A stretch of DNA of 30,997 nt from Nitrospina sp. (GTDB lineage: Bacteria; Nitrospinota; Nitrospinia; Nitrospinales; Nitrospinaceae): the NCBI GenBank assembly GCA_004357365.1, contig SMVT01000046.1, forward strand, positions 1 to 30,997, written 5' to 3'. The number at the start of each line of letters is the position of its first letter. Position 1 is the first letter of the stretch. The notes beneath the pieces are model-generated. The model made no database searches. It was not told the origin of the DNA and saw only the letters and a program-made list of their open reading frames with translations. Below, one piece after another: positions 8,235-16,216 of this stretch. A program made the position numbers and the translations under genes.

Positions 8235-8325
8235 TCCTTCGGCAAGCTCAGGACAGGCTAACCAAGGCCCCTCAGAATGACAGGGATATCCAATTTGTCA
8301 TCCTGAGTCCTTCGACAGGCTCAGG
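8235..8325. repeat. Intergenic palindromic repeat unit
   Basis: Two related direct copies (CCTTCGGCAAGCTCAGGA from 8236, CCTTCGACAGGCTCAGGA from 8310) flank an inverted pair, CTCAGAATGACA (8271-8282) and TGTCATCCTGAG (8296-8307), which match at 11 of 12 positions. CCTGAG (8302-8307) and CTCAGG (8320-8325) form a second hairpin. This style of GTCATCCTGAG/CTTCGACAGGCTCAGG sequence resembles REP-like intergenic elements seen in many bacteria; that likeness is from memory, not from a search. Confidence 0.55.
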
Positions 8326-8350
8326 ATAAACTCCGCGAAGGACCTGGGTT

Positions 8351-9592
8351 TTAAAGAAAATAATCCTCTTCTTCGGGGGTGTGGGGGATGAGGTCGTCTA
8401 GTTTTTTGGGGTTCTTGATGAGGTCTTCGAACCACCAGTTGACGTGGTTGTACAGGCAGGTCACGTTTTCGCATTCCTTGGTGGCGTTGAATTCGTGGAT
8501 CATACTGGTGCAGGATTCGCGCACGCCGGCGTAGCCTTCGGCATCGGCGTAGCCGTCTTTTTCGCCGAGTTTGCCGTGCGGCTGGTTGCGGTAGACCGGG
8601 CAATTGTAGGTGCCCAGCGGACTTAAGATCTGCCGGAAAAACTGCATGTGGCATCTCTGCGGCTGGCCGACGTTGTCGGTCGACTTTTCGCCGCTCAACA
8701 GCATCTTGAGATTGGTGGCGCGGTAAATTTTAAAATTATCGTCTTCGAGAGCAGATGCCTTCTCCAGTTGCTCGCTGATAACCTTGACGATTTCCTGGTA
8801 CCGTTTGTCCGACGCGTCGAGGTCGATGACTTCCGCGTTGTTGATTTCGGCGCGGGTCAGAAACGGTTTGAAGGCAATGTAGTCGAACTGGTTGCGTTTC
8901 GCGAGTGCCGCCGCCCCGGCCATCTCGTGCATGTTTTCAACGATGTCCTCGTCGAAGATGTTGGCCCCCTTCCACGTCACGATGTAAGAGAAACCGACCT
9001 TGAACCGGTCATTGACCGCCTTGATGTCGGGGATGTGCGAACAGATTTCCTCCAGCGTGATCCTGAATTTGGGAAGGTGCATGGCCTGGAAGGTGGGATC
9101 GGTCCCGGAATCGAGCGACAGCCGCACCCAATCGCCTTTGTCCAGGCAGTCGGCGATGCTGACAATTTTTTTATTACCCGCGCCGTTGGACACGATGGAC
9201 ACTTGGAGGCCCAGCTTTTTCATGAACCTTATGGTTTCCTCGAACTTGGGATAGGTGGTCGGCTCGCCGCCGCCGATGACGATGACCGACTTCAGACCCT
9301 TCTCGGCCATCAGCTGTAATGAATCGAGCAGGCGCTGGTGATCGTAGCGGATATTCAGATTGAGAATCTCCTTGTCGACGCAATGATCGCAGGCATAGTT
9401 GCACGCGGTGGTGAGGTCGAGATTGATGGAGATCGGCGCGAAGTCGGGCATGGCTTCCGGATTGCGGTTCTCGCCGCCGGCCAGCCACTTCACATATTCC
9501 TTGACGCGCGGCAGGGTTTCCGGCTGGCGGAGCTTGGCGGCGAAATCGTGAATGGAGGACAGCGCCACTTTCTGTTTTTCAGTTGTATTCAT
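8351..9592 (-). CDS. Radical SAM protein with SPASM-like cysteine-rich C-terminus
   Basis: A 413-residue radical SAM enzyme. The [4Fe-4S] motif CNYACDHC (Cys64, Cys68, Cys71) and the SAM-binding GGGEPT (107-112) are intact. The last 100 residues carry further cysteines (RCHMQ, YNCPV, ESCTS, ECENVTC) placed like a SPASM/twitch auxiliary cluster, so an extra Fe-S cluster is likely. The substrate is unknown; SPASM enzymes modify peptides, sugars or cofactors. It is the last gene of the minus-strand operon. Its ATG overlaps the stop of the Gfo/Idh/MocA gene by ATGA and has no ribosome site of its own, so coupled translation is likely. Context with heptose genes hints at a modified surface sugar, by inference only. 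Confidence 0.85.
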   Translation of the reverse strand: MNTTEKQKVALSSIHDFAAKLRQPETLPRVKEYVKWLAGGENRNPEAMPDFAPISINLDLTTACNYACDHCVDKEILNLNIRYDHQRLLDSLQLMAEKGLKSVIVIGGGEPTTYPKFEETIRFMKKLGLQVSIVSNGAGNKKIVSIADCLDKGDWVRLSLDSGTDPTFQAMHLPKFRITLEEICSHIPDIKAVNDRFKVGFSYIVTWKGANIFDEDIVENMHEMAGAAALAKRNQFDYIAFKPFLTRAEINNAEVIDLDASDKRYQEIVKVISEQLEKASALEDDNFKIYRATNLKMLLSGEKSTDNVGQPQRCHMQFFRQILSPLGTYNCPVYRNQPHGKLGEKDGYADAEGYAGVRESCTSMIHEFNATKECENVTCLYNHVNWWFEDLIKNPKKLDDLIPHTPEEEDYFL

Positions 9593-10524
9593 AATTTGAG
9601 ATTTTCCACTATGGTATTGAGATCAGTCATCGAAGCGATCAATCGCTCCTTGTCGGTGGGCTGTCCGCTTTCGAGGTCGACCAGAAACCGCCCGACCAGT
9701 TTTTTCAGCGGATCGCTCACCCGGACCCGGCTGCCGGAATTGACGGAAAAAAACATCTGGTAATCCTTCATGCGAATCGTGCGCCACACCAGATTGCCGT
9801 TGAGCGCGTATCCCGCGGGCCGTGGACTTTTCGGGGATCGAACCAGGGTCACATGGACCTCCAGGCGGCCCCCGGCATGTATGTAATCAAAAATGATTTT
9901 GAAGCGCTCCCCGGCTTCGATTTTTTGAGTAACGTGTTTAACGGACCCGATGCCGGTCAACACGTGTACCATGCTCAACACATGAGGCATCGCATCGACC
10001 ACCATTTGTTTGCCGGTGGACATCGGCGCCAGCAACATGCTGAACCGTTTGAGCGGCTCATTGTTCGCACCCGGATACACCGAATAAAAATCGTCCAGCG
10101 TGCACGGCCATTGGGTCACCAGCTGAAGCAGTTTACCATTTCTGCAAAACCGATTCACCAATGTTTCCACTTCACCCGGATCGAACGGATCTTCGTCCTT
10201 CCAGAATAAAGGTTTTTCACACAAACAGGAAAGATTATTTTGGGCAACCACCCGAAGGTGCTCAAAGTGATACTGATTAGGAGATGCAATTACAACGACG
10301 GTCGGCCTTGATTCTTCAATGGCCTGGGCCAGGTCCGTAAACCCTCTGGTGGAAAATCCATATTGCGCTTTCAGATAGAGGCAGGTTCCCTCGACCGAAT
10401 CCCGGGAGGTCCCGACGATCCCGCAGATCACAGCCTTCTGCTCGTGAAAATATTTAGCGATGAACTCGCCCAATCCCTGGTTACGCCGTCTGGCTCCGAG
10501 TATCAGCACCCGATGAACGCTCAC
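9589..10524 (-). CDS. Gfo/Idh/MocA-family oxidoreductase
   Basis: NAD(P)-dependent sugar or cyclitol oxidoreductase-like protein of about 311 residues. It has an N-terminal Rossmann strand-turn (RVLILGARRRNQGLGEF, a variant without the usual GxGxxG), then VVVIASPNQYHFEHL and the CEKPL motif holding the conserved Glu-Lys-Pro. I chose the GTG at 10524 because the ribosome site GGGAGG ends 5-6 bases before it; a GTG at 10530 would overlap that site. Its start lies inside the end of the heptosyltransferase gene (44-base overlap), and its stop overlaps the radical SAM start. Substrate unknown; a surface-carbohydrate role is inferred from neighbours. Confidence 0.78.
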   Translation of the reverse strand: MSVHRVLILGARRRNQGLGEFIAKYFHEQKAVICGIVGTSRDSVEGTCLYLKAQYGFSTRGFTDLAQAIEESRPTVVVIASPNQYHFEHLRVVAQNNLSCLCEKPLFWKDEDPFDPGEVETLVNRFCRNGKLLQLVTQWPCTLDDFYSVYPGANNEPLKRFSMLLAPMSTGKQMVVDAMPHVLSMVHVLTGIGSVKHVTQKIEAGERFKIIFDYIHAGGRLEVHVTLVRSPKSPRPAGYALNGNLVWRTIRMKDYQMFFSVNSGSRVRVSDPLKKLVGRFLVDLESGQPTDKERLIASMTDLNTIVENLKL

Positions 10525-11563
10525 CGGCACCTCCCTTATTCATGATCGGTTGAACGGCGTTGAACACTTTGTCCGGCGTCATCTCAATCATGCACGGATG
10601 ATGGATGGGACATACCTTCTTGTGGCACGGCACGCACGGCAAATCCTCGCGCAGAATGGTTGTCTGATCCAGATGACAGTTGGTGTGACGTGGATCGGTC
10701 GACCCCATCAGCACCACCACCGGTTTGCCGAAGGCGACGGCGTAATGGCGCGGTCCGGTGTCGTTCGTCACCAGCAGATCACTACGCCGCATCAGCGCCT
10801 TGAGCACGCCCAGGTCGACCTGGTCCGGACCGGTGTTGATGATTTCCGCTTTCGAATTTCGCATGATTTCCTCGGCGATGGCCTCTTCGCCCGGTCCCAC
10901 CAGCAACAGCAGTTTGCTGGAGTACCGGTTCTGGATCCGCTCCGCCAGCTCGGCAAAATATTTCGGCGGCCAGCATTTGGACGACCCGAACTGCGCGCCG
11001 GGATTGAGCGCCACCACCCGGTCCTTCTCCGCAATCCCGTATTGTTTCAACAATTCTTCACCGCGTATGCTTTCTGCATCGGTGGTGTAGAGATGCGGCG
11101 TCACCGGGCCCTCAATCTTCAATCCCATCCATTTCAGGAGTTCCAGATAGTAATCGGTCATCGGCACCGGTTGATAGCGTCCGTTCTCCATCGGCGGCTT
11201 CGGTCCCTTGATAAAAATTTTCCGGAAGCCCCGCCGGTAACCGACGATGTTTTTAACCCCGGCCCAGCGCACGGATAGAAACGAACGAAAGGAGTTGGGC
11301 AGGAGGATCGCCAGGTCCGGCGACTCGTCGCGGATATCACCGGCCAATTGTTGCATTCCGCCAAGACCTTTGTCGTGGCAGGGAATCAATCGGTCGATGC
11401 CGGGATGCCCTGCCAGGATTTTGGCGGCGTATCGGCGCACGGCAACGGCAAGGCGCGCCTCGGGGTAATTGTTTTTGAGGATGCGGATGACCGGCTCGGC
11501 CATGACCACATCGCCCACCCAGTTGGGAAAGCGGATCAAAATCCTTTGGATCGGATCGTTCAT
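10481..11563 (-). CDS. waaF: Glycosyltransferase family 9, lipopolysaccharide heptosyltransferase II-like
   Basis: Transfers heptose from ADP-heptose to the lipopolysaccharide inner core at the cytoplasmic face. The 360-residue protein shows the GT9 features: NWVGDVVMAEP (14-24), the NPGAQFGSSKCWPP block (187-200) like the WaaF GAxFGxxKRWP signature, and VTNDTGPRHYAVAFGKP (265-281) followed by GSTDPRHT. A CVPCHKKVCPIHHPC cluster (310-324) is also typical of these enzymes. It follows the heptose-phosphate adenylyltransferase by one base. The last 15 or so residues overlap the next gene and look unconserved. WaaF is the best match, though another heptosyltransferase role is possible. Confidence 0.85.
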   Translation of the reverse strand: MNDPIQRILIRFPNWVGDVVMAEPVIRILKNNYPEARLAVAVRRYAAKILAGHPGIDRLIPCHDKGLGGMQQLAGDIRDESPDLAILLPNSFRSFLSVRWAGVKNIVGYRRGFRKIFIKGPKPPMENGRYQPVPMTDYYLELLKWMGLKIEGPVTPHLYTTDAESIRGEELLKQYGIAEKDRVVALNPGAQFGSSKCWPPKYFAELAERIQNRYSSKLLLLVGPGEEAIAEEIMRNSKAEIINTGPDQVDLGVLKALMRRSDLLVTNDTGPRHYAVAFGKPVVVLMGSTDPRHTNCHLDQTTILREDLPCVPCHKKVCPIHHPCMIEMTPDKVFNAVQPIMNKGGAGERSSGADTRSQTA

Positions 11564-11564
11564 A

Positions 11565-12068
11565 TTATTGTTTTAACTTGGCCAGAATTTCCGTCGTGCT
11601 GTGGTCTTTGGCGTCGCCCACGATCACCACCTCGCCGCCGTAGGCTTTGACGATGGGGTATTCCGGCATCTGCTCCAGACGGTCGGCGTAATCCGTGCCC
11701 TTGGTGTGAACGTCGGGTTTCAGCAAGGCGCACAACGGGCCGGGATGGTCGTCTTCCAGAGGCACCACGTAATCGACCGCCTCGATGGCGGAAAGGATTT
11801 CCATCCGCTCGTAATCCGGGTTGACGGGATTGCGGTCCGGCTTGATGCGCTTGACCGACGCATCGGTATTGACGGCGACCACCAGGATGTCCCCCAGTGC
11901 CTTGGCGCCGAACAGGTAGCGCAGGTGCCCGACGTGCAGAATTTCGAAACACCCATTGGCGAACACCACTTTGCGGCCCGCCCTGCGGTGCTCCTCGAGA
12001 ACGGGAACCAGGTCGGCGGGATCGGCGTAACATTTTTTCTGATGAACGGGAATCACCGAATCGCTCAC
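11565..12068 (-). CDS. rfaE2: D-glycero-beta-D-manno-heptose 1-phosphate adenylyltransferase
   Basis: Forms ADP-heptose precursor from heptose 1-phosphate and ATP for lipopolysaccharide core. It is a nucleotidyltransferase of 167 residues, equal to the C-terminal half of bifunctional HldE. GCFEILHVGHLRYL carries the HxGH site (residues 45-48), AVNTDASVKR and KGTDY are the other family blocks, and DHSTTEIL ends the fold. I chose GTG at 12068 because CGGAG stands 5 bases before it and the family begins about there. A TTG at 12140 would add 24 unconserved, proline-rich residues. First gene of an operon with waaF. The kinase partner (rfaE1) is not in the window. Confidence 0.87.
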   Translation of the reverse strand: MSDSVIPVHQKKCYADPADLVPVLEEHRRAGRKVVFANGCFEILHVGHLRYLFGAKALGDILVVAVNTDASVKRIKPDRNPVNPDYERMEILSAIEAVDYVVPLEDDHPGPLCALLKPDVHTKGTDYADRLEQMPEYPIVKAYGGEVVIVGDAKDHSTTEILAKLKQ

Positions 12069-12264
12069 ACGGACTCCGGGTTGTGGGTTTACGGTCGGAG
12101 ATGGCACCGGAAAAGACGGGTTTACTTGGGCAGAGGTCAAATATCAGGAAGCCTGTGCCCATGCCCGCGCTCCATGCCATTGAAATCCCTATTCTAAATG
12201 ATTTTTCCTGCGATCCTATAAAAATATGAGCCGCAAGACCTCGTAAGAGACTGGGTCGGTTCGA

Positions 12265-12936
12265 TCAGGCGCCGGCGGGCATTGGGGCCGGGTCGGGTTT
12301 ATTCGAGGGATGAGGCATCCCAGTCAGTCCCGGTCCATCGAGGGTGTTGAGGCGCACCACCTTTTCCACCGGGTGGCGGTAGCTTCTGGGGCGCGGTGGG
12401 TCTTTCTGGCGGCCCAGCACCGCAAACATCACGGGAATGAGGTTCGGGGTCAGGTTTAACAGGCGGGAGACCGCTTCGGGGTCGAAACCGATCATGGGAC
12501 AGGTCGCCCAGCCGCGGCTGGTGGCGGAATACATCAAGGTCATCGCCGCCAACGAAGCCGAGCGTATGGCTTCGTCGCGCTGGATTTGGGGTTTGCCTTC
12601 ATAGAATTTTTGAATTTTGGGTAACATGATTTCCTGAATCCGGCCGGGTGTCCCTTTATAAATTTCCGGAGCGTCCTTATACGCGTCCAACTTGCCGCAC
12701 ACCAGAATGGCGACGGAACAATTCTCCATCTGCGACTGACCCCAGGCCGCATCCTTTAATTGCTGTTTCATAGCCGGTTCTCTGACCGCGATGAAGGTCC
12801 AGTGTTGGAGGTTGAACGAACTGGGGCTCAGGACCACCTCATCAAACAGTTCCCTGAGTTCCTCATCGCTGATGGATTGTTCAGGGTCGTAGGATTTAAC
12901 ACTGTGGCGCCGCTGAACAATTTCCGAAAATTCCAT
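12265..12936 (-). CDS. Nitroreductase-family flavoprotein
   Basis: FMN-dependent NAD(P)H oxidoreductase of 223 residues. The N-terminal RRHSVKSYDP (9-18) is the phosphate-binding arginine region, SPSSFNLQHWTFI (37-49) the FMN pocket typical of the YdfN/NfnB/MhqN-like group, and GWATCPMIGFDPEAV the C-terminal flavin loop. Such enzymes reduce nitroaromatics, quinones or other electrophiles. It is the last gene of the six-gene minus-strand operon, 23 bases after the metallo-beta-lactamase-fold gene, with AGGAAA before the ATG. The family does not fix the substrate; the operon suggests quinone or nitro-compound detoxification. No terminator is evident after it. Confidence 0.87.
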   Translation of the reverse strand: MEFSEIVQRRHSVKSYDPEQSISDEELRELFDEVVLSPSSFNLQHWTFIAVREPAMKQQLKDAAWGQSQMENCSVAILVCGKLDAYKDAPEIYKGTPGRIQEIMLPKIQKFYEGKPQIQRDEAIRSASLAAMTLMYSATSRGWATCPMIGFDPEAVSRLLNLTPNLIPVMFAVLGRQKDPPRPRSYRHPVEKVVRLNTLDGPGLTGMPHPSNKPDPAPMPAGA

Positions 12937-12959
12937 TACACGTTTCCTTTTTTTATGTT

Positions 12960-14015
12960 TTATTTGGAAAGGTCTTTATAGGTGTTGGGCACGTTAACTC
13001 CTGAATGAACCCAATCGAATAAAGCGTAGCCCTGAAAATCGGGCAGGGTGATGGTTTTCTGCGCCTCTTCGACGGTCATTCCTTGTTCAACCGCGTTTTT
13101 CACTTCTTTGTGCAAAGATTCCAGGTATCGAATCTTAAAATCAATGTCCTTAGGTTGAATGGGAACGCCGTGGCCAGGAACGACCACTGCATCTTCCGGC
13201 AGAAATGCGCGGACTTTTTTCAGGGTGGCCAAAACCTCTTCATGCTTTCCATCTAACAACCAGGGCAGCGCGGGGGGTTGCGCCACAACCGGATTCCCCG
13301 TCCAGAACACTTTGTCCTCCGGAACCCAAATGAACAAGTCGCCTTCGGTTTGGGCAAACCCGAAATGACGTATTTCGACTTTTTTATTGCCAAGATCAAC
13401 CTCATACAAGGCGCCATCTTCTAAAATAATATCCCCCGTTCGTGCGATAACGTCTTCAATGCCGCGGTTGGCGCCGAAGTACTGGACCATGAATTTTTTA
13501 TCCGCCTCAAAGCCTTCTTTGTTGTCCATAAACTCTTTGGTCTTGCGATGCTGGATGATGGACACACTCTTGGGAAACACGTAATTCCCGTAACTGTGGT
13601 CGCCGTGGTAACTGGTGTTGACCAGATAGCGGATCGGTTTGTCGGTGACTTCCTTGATGAAACCCAACACTTGGTCGGCAAGCCGTTTATTCACCATCGA
13701 CTCGACAACCAAGACCTCATTGTCCCCAACGACAAATCCACCGGCGGTGGCCACGGGATATCCTTTAGGATTTTTTTCTTGGGCATCGGTCGGGTAATAG
13801 GCATACACCCCCGGAGCTATTTTGTGGTACTCCAGTTGTACCGCTCCAGCATCCCACACCAGATTTTCCTTTTTCTCCTCAGCGGCTTGCGCAGGCTCAG
13901 TTTTTTCAGCCATTAGTTGCTCATCTGCAGGCATGGAATTGCACCCGAAAAAGAAAAGCACGGAAGCTGATAATAAGGCCAATTTCACAACGTTTTTGCT
14001 CATTTCCTTTAACAT
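12960..14015 (-). CDS. Metallo-beta-lactamase-fold lipoprotein with degenerate metal site
   Basis: A 351-residue exported protein. The N-terminus has a hydrophobic stretch ending in FFFGC (Cys25), a probable though non-canonical lipobox. The MBL fold is clear (GGFVVGDNEVLVVES, NTSYHGDHSYGN, VVVPGHG). Usual ligands are altered: the first His of HxHxDH is Ser135 (the rest, His137, Asp139, His140, is kept), the histidine before xxGD is Gln222, and the Asp of the FxGD motif is Asn241; His282 remains. Standard two-zinc chemistry is therefore doubtful; it may bind one metal or act without hydrolysis. Strong site GGAGG stands 6 bases before the ATG. Fifth gene of the operon. Confidence 0.85.
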   Translation of the reverse strand: MLKEMSKNVVKLALLSASVLFFFGCNSMPADEQLMAEKTEPAQAAEEKKENLVWDAGAVQLEYHKIAPGVYAYYPTDAQEKNPKGYPVATAGGFVVGDNEVLVVESMVNKRLADQVLGFIKEVTDKPIRYLVNTSYHGDHSYGNYVFPKSVSIIQHRKTKEFMDNKEGFEADKKFMVQYFGANRGIEDVIARTGDIILEDGALYEVDLGNKKVEIRHFGFAQTEGDLFIWVPEDKVFWTGNPVVAQPPALPWLLDGKHEEVLATLKKVRAFLPEDAVVVPGHGVPIQPKDIDFKIRYLESLHKEVKNAVEQGMTVEEAQKTITLPDFQGYALFDWVHSGVNVPNTYKDLSK

Positions 14016-14062
14016 AGCTCCCCTCCAAAATTATGTTGCGCATTATTAAAATGAACTTTGTT

Positions 14063-14470
14063 TTATGAGTCAATTGCAGGTTTTGTCTGTGTGTTTTTTG
14101 CTGATGCGAAAAGACCGATGGTGCTGAATACGGCTCCCAACACCCAGAACACCGGACCCAGAATCCCGGGAAAAACCGGCAGGTAGCCCGGCAACAAGAC
14201 AAATGCAATGAATCCGATGTCTGTCACGCTCACGGTGATCAGGTTGATCCAGTAACCGAGGCGGCTGTTGTGCCAGTTGAAGATGACCGCCACGGTTATC
14301 CCGACCAAAGCGAAAAACAAAAGATTCCAGGCGTCTTGAAAGATCCTTGCTTGAATCATTCCCGCTTCTAGTGACGTTCCCAGTTGGTAAACACTGAATG
14401 CCGCCTTGAGGTGCAACAATCCCCAAATGAAATACATCACCGCGCCAATTTTATGCGCAAAAGTTTTCAC
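14063..14470 (-). CDS. Four-helix integral membrane protein, function unknown
   Basis: A 135-residue protein with four hydrophobic helices at about 8-27, 48-66, 72-96 and 100-122, and short polar ends. The start is a GTG at 14470 with only a weak AGGG upstream; an ATG at codon 12 lies within the first helix and is less likely. It is the fourth gene of the operon, 23 bases after the NmrA-like gene. Small four-helix proteins (DoxX-like) often accompany nitroreductases, VOC proteins and pirins, but I cannot see a clear DoxX signature, so family membership is open. Confidence 0.72.
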   Translation of the reverse strand: MKTFAHKIGAVMYFIWGLLHLKAAFSVYQLGTSLEAGMIQARIFQDAWNLLFFALVGITVAVIFNWHNSRLGYWINLITVSVTDIGFIAFVLLPGYLPVFPGILGPVFWVLGAVFSTIGLFASAKNTQTKPAIDS

Positions 14471-14493
14471 AATCTAGCCCTAGCGATAGAGAT

Positions 14494-15363
14494 TTATTTA
14501 AGGGCACTCCAATCCTGTTGTTGCGCCCAATCCTTAAAGTTTTGCCATTGCACTTCCGGAAATTCTTTGTGCAAATTCTTGCTGTCCACCGAATATCCGA
14601 CTTTATTGAACCACGAAAACATTTCGGCGAAATCAGGATTGTCGGCCCGCATAAATTCGGGATCGAAACCTTCATATCCAATGTCCCGGCCGCTGGCTTT
14701 GGAAATGACCGCCACGGTTTCTTTGCCGGTCAATTCATCCCCGGTGATATCGAATCGTTTGCCGAAGACTCCGTCCCGGCGCTCAATCATGGCCGCGGCA
14801 AATGCGCCTATATTATCGACCGATACTTGTTGCAGAGGGCGATCCGGCGGCATGGCGAATTTCAGCGTTCCTTCCTGGATGGATGGCAAAAACCAGGGCG
14901 TGAACCAGTTATCCATAAAAAATACCGGCGCAACAATGGTGTAAGGAATCTTGAGGGAAGCCATATGCTGTTCCACCTTGTGCTTGCTGTCAAAATGGGG
15001 AATGCCGGTGTTGCGGTCGGCGCTGGCCACTGAGTTAAAAACCAGATGTCCCACCCCGGCCTGTTTCACGGCATCGGCCAGGGCGATGCCCTGTTTGGCC
15101 TCCGCCTCCACCCCGGCTTCAAAGGGAGTGGTCATCGCAAATACCGTGTCCATTCCCGTGGCCGCCTTGACCAGGGAATCGGAGTCGGTAAAATCACCTT
15201 TCAGCACTTCCACTCCCTGCTCGGCAAGCTGTTTCGCCTTGGGGGAATCCGGGTTGCGCGTCAAGGTGCGAATGCGATGCCCTTTAGGTAACAGATTCCG
15301 GACCACGGCGCCGCCCTGGTTCCCGGTGGCTCCAATCACCAAAACCGATAATTGTTTAGACAT
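14494..15363 (-). CDS. NmrA-like NAD(P)-binding protein
   Basis: Atypical short-chain dehydrogenase of 289 residues. GATGNQGG (11-18) is the NmrA-type nucleotide-binding loop, followed by RTLTRNPDSPKAKQLAEQGVEVLKGDFTD, the usual NmrA second strand and Asp. No canonical YxxxK catalytic pair stands out. Members act as redox sensors (NmrA, HSCARG) or quinone reductases (QorB), so a sensory or quinone-reducing role fits the operon. Ribosome site GGAGGAA is 8 bases before the ATG. It lies 12 bases after the pirin gene and 23 before the membrane protein gene. Cytoplasmic. Confidence 0.87.
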   Translation of the reverse strand: MSKQLSVLVIGATGNQGGAVVRNLLPKGHRIRTLTRNPDSPKAKQLAEQGVEVLKGDFTDSDSLVKAATGMDTVFAMTTPFEAGVEAEAKQGIALADAVKQAGVGHLVFNSVASADRNTGIPHFDSKHKVEQHMASLKIPYTIVAPVFFMDNWFTPWFLPSIQEGTLKFAMPPDRPLQQVSVDNIGAFAAAMIERRDGVFGKRFDITGDELTGKETVAVISKASGRDIGYEGFDPEFMRADNPDFAEMFSWFNKVGYSVDSKNLHKEFPEVQWQNFKDWAQQQDWSALK

Positions 15364-15375
15364 GATCTATTCCTC

Positions 15376-16173
15376 CTATTTTCCTTGTTTATATAGTGGG
15401 TAATTCACCTTGGCCGGAACTTCGATCAAGGCGATGCGGAGCGGACGGTCCGCGTCCGCTTGAATGGCAACAGCCCCCGGTTCCCCGGCATGAACAATGG
15501 CAAAATATCGGGGTTCGAGATAATGTTTGCCCAGCGTGGTCTCATCCACCAACACCCCTTTGCCGTCGATCACCACCATGGCCAACGTGCGGTTGGCGGC
15601 CAACTCGCGCCGGAGGTTGTGACCCGGCGAAATGAGAATGTCCTGCATGGCGGCTTCCGCCTGGATGGTGACCGGCGCGCCTTCGCCGATAATCTGCTTG
15701 ATGACCACGCCGTCGCGGGTCTCTGTGGGGAAATCCTCATGACTGAACTCCCGATAGGTGGGAGGTTGGATCACAGATTCCCGTAAATTCGGCTCGAACC
15801 AGATCTGAAAAAATTCATTATGGTCCGCCAGGGTTTCCTCTTCGTGGGATACGCCGGAACCGGTTTGCATGATCTGCACGCCGCCGGCTTTCACCCGGCT
15901 TTGGGTTCCCAGCGTGTCGTAATGGCCGATTTCCCCTTTAAGGGCATAACTCATGATTTCGAAGGCCTGGTGGGGATGCAGCGCGATCTTGCCGTAACCC
16001 TTCGCCGTCGCCCACGCCCAGTAGAACAACGGACCCGTATGACGCACGTCCGGTCCTTCTCCGGGAAAACCGATGGGTTTGATCTCGGTGATCCGGCCGC
16101 CGTCAAACTGACCTACGCCCTGGGCTTCGGGCGGGTAAATATTAATTTCAAGTGCTTTCGTTTTTGCATTCAT
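15376..16173 (-). CDS. Pirin-like bicupin
   Basis: A 265-residue two-cupin protein of the pirin family. Metal ligands expected from human pirin and YhhW are present: His66 and His68 in LHPHQAFEIMSYALKGEI, and His110 and Glu112 in TGSGVSHEEE. Bacterial pirins of this type can show quercetin dioxygenase activity or act as redox-sensitive iron proteins. The C-terminal cupin lacks obvious ligands, as usual. The motif differs a little from the common HPHRGFE/GIVHSE form. Site AAGGGAAAAGG precedes the ATG. Second gene of the operon, 43 bases after the VOC gene. Confidence 0.88.
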   Translation of the reverse strand: MNAKTKALEINIYPPEAQGVGQFDGGRITEIKPIGFPGEGPDVRHTGPLFYWAWATAKGYGKIALHPHQAFEIMSYALKGEIGHYDTLGTQSRVKAGGVQIMQTGSGVSHEEETLADHNEFFQIWFEPNLRESVIQPPTYREFSHEDFPTETRDGVVIKQIIGEGAPVTIQAEAAMQDILISPGHNLRRELAANRTLAMVVIDGKGVLVDETTLGKHYLEPRYFAIVHAGEPGAVAIQADADRPLRIALIEVPAKVNYPLYKQGK

Positions 16174-16216
16174 GAGCCTTTTCCCTTATTTCTTTCATTG
16201 CCCTTAAGAAAAAATG

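Noticed and set aside
11560..12180. 206-codon minus-strand frame over rfaE2
   Set aside because: It overlaps the clear adenylyltransferase frame and its arginine/glycine/proline-rich translation is a typical out-of-frame shadow.
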